A stretch of DNA of 64,000 bases from positions 1 through 64,000 of the forward strand of contig NZ_ADKM02000040.1 of the NCBI RefSeq assembly GCF_000178155.2, written 5' to 3'. The notes beneath the pieces were generated by a model. The model had not been told where the DNA came from, ran no database searches, and saw only the letters and a list, made by a program, of their open reading frames with translations. Position 1 is the first letter of the stretch. The number at the start of each line of letters is the position of its first letter. This DNA comes from Hominimerdicola alba 8. GTDB lineage: Bacteria; Bacillota; Clostridia; Oscillospirales; Ruminococcaceae. Shown piece after piece: positions 1 through 7,824 of the stretch. Position numbers and translations under genes: made by a program.

Positions 1-68
1 TTGCTGTATTCTTAAGTATCATATCGCTTTTGCACGCCGCCTGCGCGTCAGCAGAACAGCCGTGCCTA

Positions 69-1742
69 TCAATAGTGCAGCACCCTCTGGATATTGTCGT
101 GTACCTGCCGCCTGTCACTGAGGTTCAGACTGCGTACCATTCGTCTTATGGGGAGCACCTGCGGCGGCGCGACCGAAAGCGCGTCCAGTTTCATATCCAT
201 CAGCACTTCTGTAAGCGAAAGGTCTGCACCCATCTCACCGCACAGGCATACCTTCTTGCCGTGACTGTGAGCATTGTCCACCACCATCTTTATCATTCTC
301 AGCACCGCCAGATGGTTCGGCGGCACCACATTCTCATAATTTGGATTTTGCCTGTCTATCGCCAGTGTGTACTGTTCGAGGTCATTGGTGCCTATACTGA
401 AAAAATCGACCTCTTTCGCCAGCAGGTCACTTATCATCACTGCGGCGGGAGTTTCTATCATAACGCCCAGTTCGACCCTGTCATCGAACGATATCTTCCT
501 GCTGATAAGTTCGTCCTTTACCTTGTGTATTATGTCCTTGACACGGTATACCTCGTCAACATCTATTATCATCGGTATCAGTATCGACAGTTTGCCGTAT
601 GCCGATGCCCTCAGCAAAGCCCTCAGCTGTGTGCGGAAAATATCCTGCCGCCGCAGGCAGAGCCTTACAGCACGCATGCCCAGCGCAGGGTTCTCCTCCT
701 TATCAAGTTCAAAATAGTCAGCCGTCTTGTCAGCACCGATATCCAGCGTCCTTATAACGACCCTCTTGCCTTTCATCTCCTCGACCACCCTGCGGTAATT
801 GTAGAAAAGTTCTTCCTCATCAGGGAAACTGTCTCTCTGCAAATAGAGAAATTCCGACCTCAGCAGACCGATACCGCCCGCATCGTTCTCAATGACAGAC
901 TCAAGGTCACCTATACCGCCGATGTTGGCGTAAACCTCTATCTCGCGCCCGTCACGGGTAAGGTTGCGCCTGCCTTTCAACCGCTGCAAAAGTTCACGCT
1001 TGCGTCCCTCTTCCTCTTCGCGGCGCGCCATCTTTATAGTAGTTTCAGTGTCAGGCTCAATGTAGATGACACCGTCATAGCCGTCAACTATAGCATATCT
1101 GCCGTCATAATCTTCAAGCCTTACATCACCAAGACCTATCAGCGCGGGGATATTCATAGTCCTCGCCAGTATAGCCGTATGGGAATTCGTTGAGCCGCCG
1201 CTGGTGCAGAAAGCCGCCACCTTCGACTTGTCAAGCGTTGCCGTTTCACTCGGAAGAAGGTCTTCCGCACAGATTATGCTCACATCATCAAGCACGAAAT
1301 CACTGCTCGACTGGTTCTGTAAAAGCCTTATCACGCGCTCGGAGGCATCAAAAACATCAGTACAGCGTTCACGGATATAATCCGAGTCACCCTGACGCAT
1401 TACTTCCGCCAGCTTCTGAGAAGTCTTTGCCACCGCATATTCGGCGTTGCACTTTTCGGTATATATAAGCCCGCTGACACCTCGCTCGAACTGACTGTCG
1501 CCCAATAGCATCTGTTGAATATAGAAAATATCCGCATCAGTCTGCCCTATCTCTTCAGCGGTGCGTTCACGCAGAAGTTTAAGTTCATTGACTGCGGCAT
1601 TTTTAGCTTCTGTATATCTGTCCCACTCTTTAGCGGGGTCATTTATCTTTATTCTGGGGATATTCAAGCGGTCGCGCTGGTAAAAACTTATAGTCCCGCG
1701 AGCGATGCCGCCATAAACAGAGCGCCCTTTCAGAGCGATCAT
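69..1742 (-). CDS. ptsI: PTS enzyme I (phosphoenolpyruvate-protein phosphotransferase)
   Basis: Cytoplasmic enzyme that takes phosphate from phosphoenolpyruvate and passes it to HPr, the first step of sugar PTS phosphorelay. The 557-residue product has the full family architecture: N-terminal HPr-binding helices, the swivelling phosphohistidine domain with GGSTNSHTAILAR (phospho-acceptor His about residue 188; a Ser-Thr-Asn insertion replaces the common GGRTSHTAI), and a PEP-binding barrel with GIGLLRSEFLY, IGTNDLEQYTLA and the catalytic Cys in CLCGEMGAD. An in-frame GTG lies 12 nt upstream, but GGAGGTG at about 1752-1758 overlaps it and is correctly spaced for the ATG at 1742, so that start is chosen. 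A TATAAT-like -10 lies at 1789-1794 (minus strand). No HPr or EII gene is visible nearby. Identity is secure. Confidence 0.95.
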   Translation of the reverse strand: MIALKGRSVYGGIARGTISFYQRDRLNIPRIKINDPAKEWDRYTEAKNAAVNELKLLRERTAEEIGQTDADIFYIQQMLLGDSQFERGVSGLIYTEKCNAEYAVAKTSQKLAEVMRQGDSDYIRERCTDVFDASERVIRLLQNQSSSDFVLDDVSIICAEDLLPSETATLDKSKVAAFCTSGGSTNSHTAILARTMNIPALIGLGDVRLEDYDGRYAIVDGYDGVIYIEPDTETTIKMARREEEEGRKRELLQRLKGRRNLTRDGREIEVYANIGGIGDLESVIENDAGGIGLLRSEFLYLQRDSFPDEEELFYNYRRVVEEMKGKRVVIRTLDIGADKTADYFELDKEENPALGMRAVRLCLRRQDIFRTQLRALLRASAYGKLSILIPMIIDVDEVYRVKDIIHKVKDELISRKISFDDRVELGVMIETPAAVMISDLLAKEVDFFSIGTNDLEQYTLAIDRQNPNYENVVPPNHLAVLRMIKMVVDNAHSHGKKVCLCGEMGADLSLTEVLMDMKLDALSVAPPQVLPIRRMVRSLNLSDRRQVHDNIQRVLHY

Positions 1743-2143
1743 GAATGCTGCCACCTCCGATCCCCAAAGGTCATAGTATTACAATTTTATTATATCACAT
1801 TCCACCGAAGTTAAAAGAGTTGAATTGATTTGTTTACATTTAGTCAATATTTTTCAGCGAAAGAGCAAAAAGTCACAAAAGAAATTTAGCGATATTGTCC
1901 ACATCTAAACCCTCTATTCAGAAAAAGCTGAGATATAACACAAAGCAGTTCGCAAAAAACACGTAGTCAAGCAAAAAAGTCAGACGAAAAGAACGATACC
2001 CGCAGGTGTGATAAACACAGCAGTCCTTCCGACAAGAGCGCATGCAACAGATCGATACATTCGGCAAAATGCCCATCTTTCGTTTTGGATTTTAACTATT
2101 TTTAAACAAACAATCAAATGTTTGAAAATCCACTCAAATCCTC
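1743..2143. other. Gene-free spacer between ptsI and the tRNA operon
   Basis: About 400 bases with no open frame that has a ribosome site. It holds the divergent ptsI leader at its left end and AT-rich sequence rich in A and T runs. I see no structured RNA or repeat in it. Confidence 0.6.
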
Positions 2144-2172
2144 TTGACAAACCCGCAGAGGTGTGCTATAAT
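2144..2172 (+). promoter_or_regulatory. Sigma-A promoter of the tRNA operon
   Basis: TTGACA at 2144-2149 and TATAAT at 2167-2172 are separated by exactly 17 bases. The first tRNA begins 38 bases after the -10 box. Confidence 0.9.
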
Positions 2173-2209
2173 AGACAACGTTGACCGACAAGAGGTCAAT
2201 GACCGAACT

Positions 2210-2280
2210 GCGGGTGTAGTTCAGTGGTAGAACTCCAGCCTTCCAAGCTGGCCATGTGGGTTCGATTCCCATCACCCGCT
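2210..2280 (+). tRNA. tRNA-Gly (anticodon TCC)
   Basis: A cloverleaf of 71 nt: acceptor GCGGGTG pairs with CACCCGC, anticodon stem CCAGC/GCTGG encloses loop CTTCCAA giving anticodon TCC, and the T arm has GGTTCGATTCC. The CCA end is not encoded. First gene of a three-tRNA operon. Confidence 0.95.
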
Positions 2281-2308
2281 TTACTGCTGAACATATTTTA
2301 GCAGATAT

Positions 2309-2382
<74 letters not shown>

Positions 2383-2386
2383 TTAT

Positions 2387-2462
2387 GGTGGGTATAGCGT
2401 AGTTGGTTAACGCGTCAGATTGTGGTCCTGAAGATCGAGGGTTCGAATCCCTCTACCCACCC
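2387..2462 (+). tRNA. tRNA-His (anticodon GTG)
   Basis: The acceptor starts with the extra 5' G typical of tRNA-His (GGTGGGT pairs with ACCCACC), the anticodon loop TTGTGGT reads GTG, and the T arm is GAGGGTTCGAATCCCTC. Last gene of the tRNA operon, followed at once by a terminator. Confidence 0.95.
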
Positions 2463-2474
2463 TATAAGGTTTCA

Positions 2475-2499
2475 AAAGTCCGTTATGCGGGCTTTTTTT
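2475..2499 (+). terminator. Rho-independent terminator of the tRNA operon
   Basis: A six-pair stem AGTCCG/CGGGCT with a short TTATG loop, followed by seven T residues, 12 nt after tRNA-His. Confidence 0.85.
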
Positions 2500-2583
2500 G
2501 TATATGTCAGCATTTCGCGGCGGAAGGTCATGCCCGTGTCGAAGAGTGCAAAAATATAAAAATATTAAAGGGGGTCATCTGTA

Positions 2584-2769
2584 ATGGATCCAAAGGAAGA
2601 GATCATCGTAGGTTCGGCACTGATGCTTTTCAGTTCGGTCATAAAAAACAAACAGCTGGCGGGGACTTTTGCACTGTCAGCCGCACTGCTTTTCCTGCAT
2701 TCAAGCATTCAGGATGTTCAGAATGAGAGGAAATTGCGCAGAAGACTGATAGAAACCAAAGCATTGTGA
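2584..2769 (+). CDS. Small hypothetical protein (61 aa), possibly membrane-associated
   Basis: I do not recognise this family. The 61-residue product has an acidic N-terminus (MDPKEE), one hydrophobic stretch at about residues 8-41 interrupted by KNKQ, and a basic, charged C-terminus (ERKLRRRLIETK). AAAGGGGG about 8 nt upstream of the ATG is a good ribosome site, and a strong terminator follows the stop, which together support a real single-gene unit. It could be a one- or two-helix inner-membrane peptide or a small soluble helical protein. Confidence 0.6.
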   Translation: MDPKEEIIVGSALMLFSSVIKNKQLAGTFALSAALLFLHSSIQDVQNERKLRRRLIETKAL

Positions 2770-2772
2770 TAT

Positions 2773-2808
2773 TATCTGCAAGCGTTCCGTTGCGGGGCGC
2801 TTTTTTTC
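2773..2808 (+). terminator. Rho-independent terminator
   Basis: A ten-pair stem AAGCGTTCCG/CGGGGCGCTT with a TTG loop and a run of seven T, just after the small ORF ending at 2769. Confidence 0.9.
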
Positions 2809-2911
2809 TTACCATATTTTGCGGCGATGCTCAAATTTTAATGCAAAATTTGTGTAATCTGACATTACAACTTCTGCCGCATCTATAAGATCTTTCGGAT
2901 GGTGATAAAAT

Positions 2912-3670
2912 ATGAAACTAGGAAAAACACAGCATATCGTCTATGATGTGGTCATGAGCGCTCTGGCTGTTTTTGCCGCTGTGCTGGTGCTTTTTGACTG
3001 CACAGGCAGTCTGTCGGAGTGGGTAAGAACGGTCAGTGTGGCAATTTACGTCCTGTTTGCCGCCGACCTCGCAGTGCGCACCGCCGCCGCGCCGGATAAA
3101 CACAGGTTCTTTAAGATAAATTTCTGGGACGCGGTCGCTGTTCTGCCGATACATGGCATTCTGCCCCCGCTGCCCGACCCCCGCGCCGATACCTTTTTAA
3201 ATGTGCTCAACCTCATCAGGATAGTCGCTTTTCTATCACGCCCGCTGAGAAAAGCACAGCGTTTCTACAATACAAATGGCTTCAAATACGTGGTCTTCGC
3301 CACTTTCATGACCATCATCACGGGCGGCGTGCTGATACATTACGCTGAGGGCATGGACTTCGGTGACGGCATCTGGTGGGCTTTCGTCACCGCAACTACA
3401 GTCGGCTACGGCGATATCTCCCCAAGTACCCTCTACGGCAGACTTATCGCTATGGTGCTGATGCTGGTCGGTATCGGGCTGATAGGTTCGCTGACCAGTA
3501 CCCTCACTTCGTTCTTTATGAACAGACAGCATAAAAAGCCCGCAGATGCCGTCATAGAAACGGTAAAAGCCCAGCTTGACCGTTTTGACGAACTGTCCGA
3601 TGACGATATCGAACAACTCTGCAAGGTGCTCAAAGCCCTCAGAACAGAAGGCGTAAAAGAAAGGCGATGA
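2912..3670 (+). CDS. Voltage-gated potassium channel family protein
   Basis: Integral-membrane ion channel of 252 residues. Several hydrophobic segments lie between about 10 and 145. Residues 162-168, TTVGYGD, are the K+ selectivity filter preceded by a pore helix (FGDGIWWAFVTA), and a last helix spans about 176-205. The segment around 101-117 (LIRIVAFLSRPLRKAQR) holds regularly spaced Arg/Lys as in an S4 voltage sensor, though short. The C-terminal 45 residues form a charged helical tail with no recognisable RCK domain. The predicted function is K+ conductance, assembled as a tetramer by analogy with the family. The ribosome site before the ATG is weak. Confidence 0.88.
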   Translation: MKLGKTQHIVYDVVMSALAVFAAVLVLFDCTGSLSEWVRTVSVAIYVLFAADLAVRTAAAPDKHRFFKINFWDAVAVLPIHGILPPLPDPRADTFLNVLNLIRIVAFLSRPLRKAQRFYNTNGFKYVVFATFMTIITGGVLIHYAEGMDFGDGIWWAFVTATTVGYGDISPSTLYGRLIAMVLMLVGIGLIGSLTSTLTSFFMNRQHKKPADAVIETVKAQLDRFDELSDDDIEQLCKVLKALRTEGVKERR

Positions 3671-3718
3671 GCAAAAAAATTTCCGCAATAAATGGCAAGA
3701 CCATGTCAAATTATAGAA

Positions 3719-3747
3719 TTGACACTTGTTTATATTTGTGCTATAAT
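3719..3747 (+). promoter_or_regulatory. Sigma-A promoter of the fucose-isomerase-like gene
   Basis: TTGACA at 3719-3724 and TATAAT at 3742-3747 with a 17-base spacer. The leader to the ATG at 3850 is about 95 nt. Confidence 0.9.
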
Positions 3748-3849
3748 GTGCGTAACGATTGAAGATCGCATTTTATTTGCGCAGCACTGTTCGGCCTTGC
3801 GGTCGTTGGCACACACAGCGCCGCGCAGTCTACACGGAGGTAATTTACC

Positions 3850-5352
3850 ATGAGCAACAAACTCGCAAACACACCCGAAGTAAAACTGGGTCTGGTGGCA
3901 GTTTCAAGGGACTGTTTCCCCATGAGCCTGTCCGAAAACAGAAGAAATGCCGTTGCTGAGGCTTATGCCGCAAAATATGGCGCTGAGGGTCTGTTCGTAT
4001 GTCCCACCGTTATCGAGAACGAGAAGCACATGCGTCAGGCACTTGATGAAGTAAATGCCGCTGGCTGTAACGCACTGGTCGTTTATCTGGGCAACTTCGG
4101 TCCCGAAACACCCGAAACTCTGCTGGCTAAGTACTTCGACGGTCCCGCTATGTTCGTAGCCGCCGCTGAGGACGACTGCGGCAATGCACTGGTCGATAAC
4201 AGAGGCGATGCTTACTGCGGTATGCTCAATGCAAGCTACAACCTCAAGCTGAGAGGCGTTAAGGCTTACATTCCCGAATATCCCGTCGGCACTGCACCCG
4301 AAGTAGCTGACATGATACATGAGTTTATCCCCATAGCAAGAACTGTTGTCGGTCTGAAAAACCTGAAGATAATATCTTTCGGTCCCCGTCCGCAGGACTT
4401 CCTCGCATGCAACGCACCCATCGCAAGACTGTATGATCTGGGCGTTGAAATAGAGGAAAACTCTGAACTTGACCTGTTCGCCGCTTATAATGAGCATAAG
4501 GACGACCCCCGCATTCAGGGCGTTATCGACGATATGGCTAAGGAACTGGGCGACGGCAACAAGATGGCAGGCATTCTGCCAAGACTGGCTCAGTATGAAC
4601 TGACTCTGCTGGACTGGGCAGAAGAGCACAAGGGCGAAAGACAGTTCGTTGCTTTTGCCAACAAGTGCTGGCCTTCTTTCCAGACACAGTTCGGCTTCGT
4701 GCCTTGCTATGTAAACGGCAGACTTGGCGCGCGCGGCATCCCCGTTTCCTGCGAAGTTGACATCTACGGCGTACTCAGCGAGTACATCGGTGAGTGCATC
4801 TCCGATGAGGTGGTAACTCTGCTGGATATCAACAACACTGTTCCGGGCAACATCTACAGAGAAGATATTGAGGGCAAGTTCGACTACACCCAGAGAGATA
4901 CTTTCATGGGCTTCCACTGCGGCAACGGTTCTGCCTGCATACTGAACAACCCTGTTATGAAGTATCAGCTGATAATGCACAGGGGTCTTGAGCCTGATGT
5001 TGAGCCTGATATCACAAGAGGTACTCTTGAGGGTGACATCAAGCCCGGCGAGATCACTTTCTTCAGACTCCAGTCCACTGCTGACGCAACTCTGCGTTCT
5101 TATGCGGCTGAGGGCGAGATACTGCCTGTTGCTACACGCTCTTTCGGTACTATCGGCATCTTCGGCATCAAGGAGATGGCTCGCTTCTACAGATACGTTC
5201 TGATCGAAAAGGGCTATCCTCATCACGGTGCGGTCGTATTCGGTCATCACGGCAAGGCACTGTTCGATACCCTGAAATTCTTGGGCGTTGACGACAGAGA
5301 GTACAACAGACCCGCAGGCGTAAGATACTTCGGTGAAAACCCTTATAAATGA
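3850..5352 (+). CDS. L-fucose/L-arabinose isomerase-like protein
   Basis: A 500-residue cytoplasmic protein resembling the L-fucose/L-arabinose isomerase fold: an N-terminal Rossmann-like half (LGLVAVSRD, NALVVYLGNFGPET, IISFGPRPQDF) and a C-terminal half with acidic and histidine residues placed as in the Mn-binding site (CEVDIYG, LLDINN, GFHCGNGSA). Known members interconvert aldoses and ketoses, but many are annotated only as isomerase-like, so the substrate is not set here. Start ATG follows CGGAGG at about 3836-3841. Codon use suggests high expression, and the gene is a single unit with its own promoter and terminator. Confidence 0.8.
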   Translation: MSNKLANTPEVKLGLVAVSRDCFPMSLSENRRNAVAEAYAAKYGAEGLFVCPTVIENEKHMRQALDEVNAAGCNALVVYLGNFGPETPETLLAKYFDGPAMFVAAAEDDCGNALVDNRGDAYCGMLNASYNLKLRGVKAYIPEYPVGTAPEVADMIHEFIPIARTVVGLKNLKIISFGPRPQDFLACNAPIARLYDLGVEIEENSELDLFAAYNEHKDDPRIQGVIDDMAKELGDGNKMAGILPRLAQYELTLLDWAEEHKGERQFVAFANKCWPSFQTQFGFVPCYVNGRLGARGIPVSCEVDIYGVLSEYIGECISDEVVTLLDINNTVPGNIYREDIEGKFDYTQRDTFMGFHCGNGSACILNNPVMKYQLIMHRGLEPDVEPDITRGTLEGDIKPGEITFFRLQSTADATLRSYAAEGEILPVATRSFGTIGIFGIKEMARFYRYVLIEKGYPHHGAVVFGHHGKALFDTLKFLGVDDREYNRPAGVRYFGENPYK

Positions 5353-5366
5353 TCTATAAAACACAA

Positions 5367-5399
5367 AACGGCAGGTCAGCAAAGACCTGCCGTTTTTTT
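5367..5399 (+). terminator. Rho-independent terminator
   Basis: A perfect 11-pair stem AACGGCAGGTC/GACCTGCCGTT with loop AGCAAA and a run of seven T. It closes the isomerase-like gene and may also serve the convergent mazF. Confidence 0.95.
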
Positions 5400-5439
5400 G
5401 TCCGAATTATCAGCTGTGTGCAGGACTGTTCCGCCGAAG

Positions 5440-5784
5440 CTAACCGTTCAGCCCAAAACTCACCGAAAGTGCGTTGTCCACCGCATTCATCGAACCTTTA
5501 TCCAGCTGACCCATCTTCTCGCGCAGACGGCGCTTGTCAAGGGTGCGTATCTGCTCCAGCAAGACCACCGAGTCACGCGAAAGACCGCACCCCGCACCCA
5601 CCGAAATGTGCGTCGGCAGCCGAGCCTTGTCCTGCCTGCTGGTTATAGCCGCCGCTATCACTGTCGGTGAATGTCGGTTGCCTATATCGTTCTGAACTAT
5701 CAGCACAGGTCGAAGCCCGCCCTGCTCAGACCCCACCACAGGGCTGAGATCAGCATAATAAATGTCACCTCTGTGAACGATCAC
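5440..5784 (-). CDS. MazF/PemK/NdoA-type endoribonuclease toxin
   Basis: A 114-residue protein of the MazF/NdoA family, which cleaves mRNA at short specific sequences. Diagnostic motifs are [20 protein letters not shown] at the N-terminus, [20 protein letters not shown] and the C-terminal [16 protein letters not shown]. The frame can be opened to 5853, but AAGGAG lies 9 nt before a GTG at 5784, giving the canonical family N-terminus, so that GTG is chosen. In Bacillus the antitoxin NdoAI is encoded just upstream. Here the roughly 660 bases upstream contain no plausible antitoxin frame, so the toxin appears orphaned. As in other Clostridia it may be partnered in trans. Confidence 0.88.
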   Translation of the reverse strand: MIVHRGDIYYADLSPVVGSEQGGLRPVLIVQNDIGNRHSPTVIAAAITSRQDKARLPTHISVGAGCGLSRDSVVLLEQIRTLDKRRLREKMGQLDKGSMNAVDNALSVSFGLNG

Positions 5785-6368
5785 CTGAAAACACTCCTTG
5801 CTTGTAAGATCATTTCTGTCAGTATTATTCCCGCTTTGCAGAGGAAAATTCACCCCCGCGTGAAATTTCCCCGCCCTGCACTTTTGCTTTCGGGTACTTT
5901 ATTTTATGCTGAATGCGGCGGCGGGGTGAATGGGGGAGCGACATTTACTGAAAACAGTGCTATAATAACGTTGGAAGTGGTTTGACATGTAACAGTCAAC
6001 CGGTGAGGTGGAGTAATACGGTATATTCGGAATAAAGAAAAACGTGAGTTATTTGATATAGTTGAACCATATTTCGTATATTCTCGGATAAATGGCTGCC
6101 GTATCTGCATTTGTACAAATATTCGGTGATATAAGTGATGAATAATAGATACCGATTTTGAGAAAATATTCGGAAGAACCGGTGAAAAAAATCCCCAATA
6201 GGGCGGTTTTCTTATGAATTTATCTCCGCGCCGAAATCTTTCCTGCCACTAGAGGCATATCTACAAAAGGCTTCTTAAAAAAACATGAGGGCAGGGTATC
6301 GTTAATATGCACTTTTAGTTATACCACATATAAAATTTGATATATCTCAAATTATTTTCACAAAACTC
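5785..6368. other. Gene-free, AT-rich interval between mazF and tRNA-Leu
   Basis: About 580 bases with no convincing CDS. A TATAAT at 5962-5967 is preceded 17 bases earlier by GCGACA, a weak plus-strand promoter candidate. Downstream sequence has several short inverted repeats but no recognised RNA family (I looked for tmRNA, RNase P, SRP and 6S hallmarks). An untyped small RNA is possible. Confidence 0.4.
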
Positions 6369-6397
6369 TTGACAATCCGCTCTTGCTATGATATAAT
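6369..6397 (+). promoter_or_regulatory. Sigma-A promoter of tRNA-Leu
   Basis: TTGACA at 6369-6374 and TATAAT at 6392-6397 with a 17-base spacer, 51 bases before the tRNA. Confidence 0.9.
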
Positions 6398-6448
6398 AAT
6401 TAAGCTGAATGTGTAATTCAGTGCTTCACCCTCACATAAATCATTAAT

Positions 6449-6532
6449 GCGGCAGTGCTGGAACTGGCAGACAGGCACGTTTGAGGGGCGTGTGTCCTAG
6501 ACGTACGGGTTCAAGTCCCGTTTGCCGCACCA
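6449..6532 (+). tRNA. tRNA-Leu (anticodon GAG), CCA encoded
   Basis: An 84-nt class II tRNA with a long variable arm: acceptor GCGGCAG pairs with TTGCCGC, anticodon stem CACGT/GCGTG encloses TTGAGGG giving GAG, and the T arm is ACGGGTTCAAGTCCCGT. CCA is encoded at 6530-6532. tRNA-Leu 3' ends are common integration sites and an integrase lies 1.3 kb downstream, but I found no second copy of this 3' end in the window. Confidence 0.95.
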
Positions 6533-6540
6533 ATCAAAAA

Positions 6541-6575
6541 CCCCGAAACTACGGCGTTTCGGGGCTCTTTTTTTG
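6541..6575 (+). terminator. Rho-independent terminator of tRNA-Leu
   Basis: Stem CCCCGAAAC/GTTTCGGGG with a short loop, followed by CTCTTTTTTT, directly after the tRNA. A second GC-rich hairpin without a T run lies at about 6629-6660. Confidence 0.9.
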
Positions 6576-6719
6576 CCAAAAATCGCCCTTTGGACTTTAT
6601 TTTGGACCTTATTTCGGAAATAGCGTAGGCGGGAGCCCCGTAGATGGGACTCCCGCCGATTGAACCTAATGACAAAAATAGATTTTTTGACATTATCAAT
6701 AATAGTATGAAAAAGACTC

Positions 6720-6748
6720 TTGCCTGAGAAACGGAAATGTGATATAAT
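6720..6748 (+). promoter_or_regulatory. Sigma-A promoter of the DUF6602-like gene
   Basis: TTGCCT at 6720-6725 and TATAAT at 6743-6748 with a 17-base spacer. The leader is about 20 nt. Confidence 0.75.
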
Positions 6749-6775
6749 AATATATATAGTTTTGAGGTGATAATA

Positions 6776-7762
6776 ATGCTATTATACAACATAGAGTCAA
6801 TTGCAAAAAAACTACAAAGTGATTCAGAAGTATTATCTCATATTGAGCATATGGCGACACGAGGAGCTGGGCGTGAAGATAAATTACGATTATATATAAA
6901 GGATTTGCTTCCACAAAAATTTTCTGTCGGAAATGGAATAATTACTGATGTTAATGGCACACAAAGTAAACAGCAAGATTTTTTTGTGTATGATGCTTTT
7001 AACTCGCCTGTTTTTTTGAAATATGAAACATCTATAGTGATCCCTGTAGAAAGTGTATATGCTACTGTGGAGATAAAGTCAACATTAAACAAAAACACTT
7101 TATCTCAAAGTATAAATAACATAAAGAGTGTAAAAGAGTTGAAAATATCAGCATTAATTAACAGTCCTTTTATTCCAAATTATCACAACCAAATATTTGG
7201 ATCTATATTTGCTTATACTTCGGAGAATAAAATAGAAACTATAGCATCCAATTTACAAGAATTATGTAAATCTGTCCCTAAAAGCAATCAACCTAGTATT
7301 ATTTGTATCCTTGATCAAGGAAATATCATTAATGTGGATAAAAATGGGTTAAAACAAATATGTACGATGCCTTCAGAACAAACAACATGGTGTATAACCA
7401 AGAATAAAGAAGAGATCAACCTATATGTTTTCTATCTACTGTTACAACAACATTTAAATACTACAAAGAATTTTCCACCTGATTTATTGGCATATGCGAA
7501 CAATAGTCATGCATTAGATGGTCTTCAACTAGTAGTCCCAAAAGAGATTCTGCCTGATGATGCATCCATCAGTTTGGGAGATGCAACCCTAACTGGAGAA
7601 GAATTAAAATTTATGGATGAATACAAAGATATATTCTTTAAAGTCTCAACAAATCAACTAACAGCGGAAGACGTGATTGCAAAAGGAATAAGTGCAGATG
7701 AACTAGTTCCAATATGTAAGCGATATACTGATTTGATAAACAAAACCTTATTTCCTAAATAA
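6776..7762 (+). CDS. DUF6602-like, PD-(D/E)XK nuclease-fold candidate
   Basis: A 328-residue protein that resembles the DUF6602 family in its N-terminal half: REDKLRLYIKDLLP, then GNGIITDVNG, SKQQDFFVYD and YATVEIKSTL. The D...ExK spacing (QQDFFVYD about residue 66, VEIKS about 101) matches a PD-(D/E)XK nuclease core, so DNA or RNA cleavage is possible but inferred. The C-terminal half is not recognised. An upstream in-frame GTG overlaps GAGGTG, and that ribosome site serves the ATG at 6776. The gene is clearly more AT-rich than its neighbours, has its own promoter and a long shared terminator, and sits between a tRNA and an integrase, all signs of acquired cargo. Confidence 0.65.
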   Translation: MLLYNIESIAKKLQSDSEVLSHIEHMATRGAGREDKLRLYIKDLLPQKFSVGNGIITDVNGTQSKQQDFFVYDAFNSPVFLKYETSIVIPVESVYATVEIKSTLNKNTLSQSINNIKSVKELKISALINSPFIPNYHNQIFGSIFAYTSENKIETIASNLQELCKSVPKSNQPSIICILDQGNIINVDKNGLKQICTMPSEQTTWCITKNKEEINLYVFYLLLQQHLNTTKNFPPDLLAYANNSHALDGLQLVVPKEILPDDASISLGDATLTGEELKFMDEYKDIFFKVSTNQLTAEDVIAKGISADELVPICKRYTDLINKTLFPK

Positions 7763-7771
7763 TGAAATTAT

Positions 7772-7819
7772 AACCAATATGGAGGTAGTTCATTTATTGA
7801 ACTATCTCCATATTGGTTT
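7772..7819. terminator. Long bidirectional terminator between convergent genes
   Basis: A 20-pair nearly perfect stem (ACCAATATGGAGGTAGTTCA against its complement, one G-T pair) with a TTTAT loop, flanked by AA on one side and TTT on the other. It separates the convergent DUF6602-like gene and integrase. Confidence 0.85.
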
Positions 7820-7824
7820 GTACA

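Noticed and set aside
30-1193. Long open frame on the plus strand opposite ptsI
   Set aside because: It is the antisense shadow of ptsI: the minus-strand frame carries complete enzyme I motifs, and this frame has no ribosome site or recognisable domain.
3904-5382. 492-codon frame antisense to the isomerase-like gene
   Set aside because: Promoter, RBS and terminator belong to the plus strand, and the antisense protein has no family features.
5904-6110. Short frame upstream of mazF as an antitoxin
   Set aside because: No RBS, Pro/Thr-rich composition and no resemblance to MazE or NdoAI-type antitoxins.
6449-6532. tRNA-Leu as proven attachment site
   Set aside because: I could not find a direct repeat of the tRNA 3' end beyond the element, so the link stays unproven.
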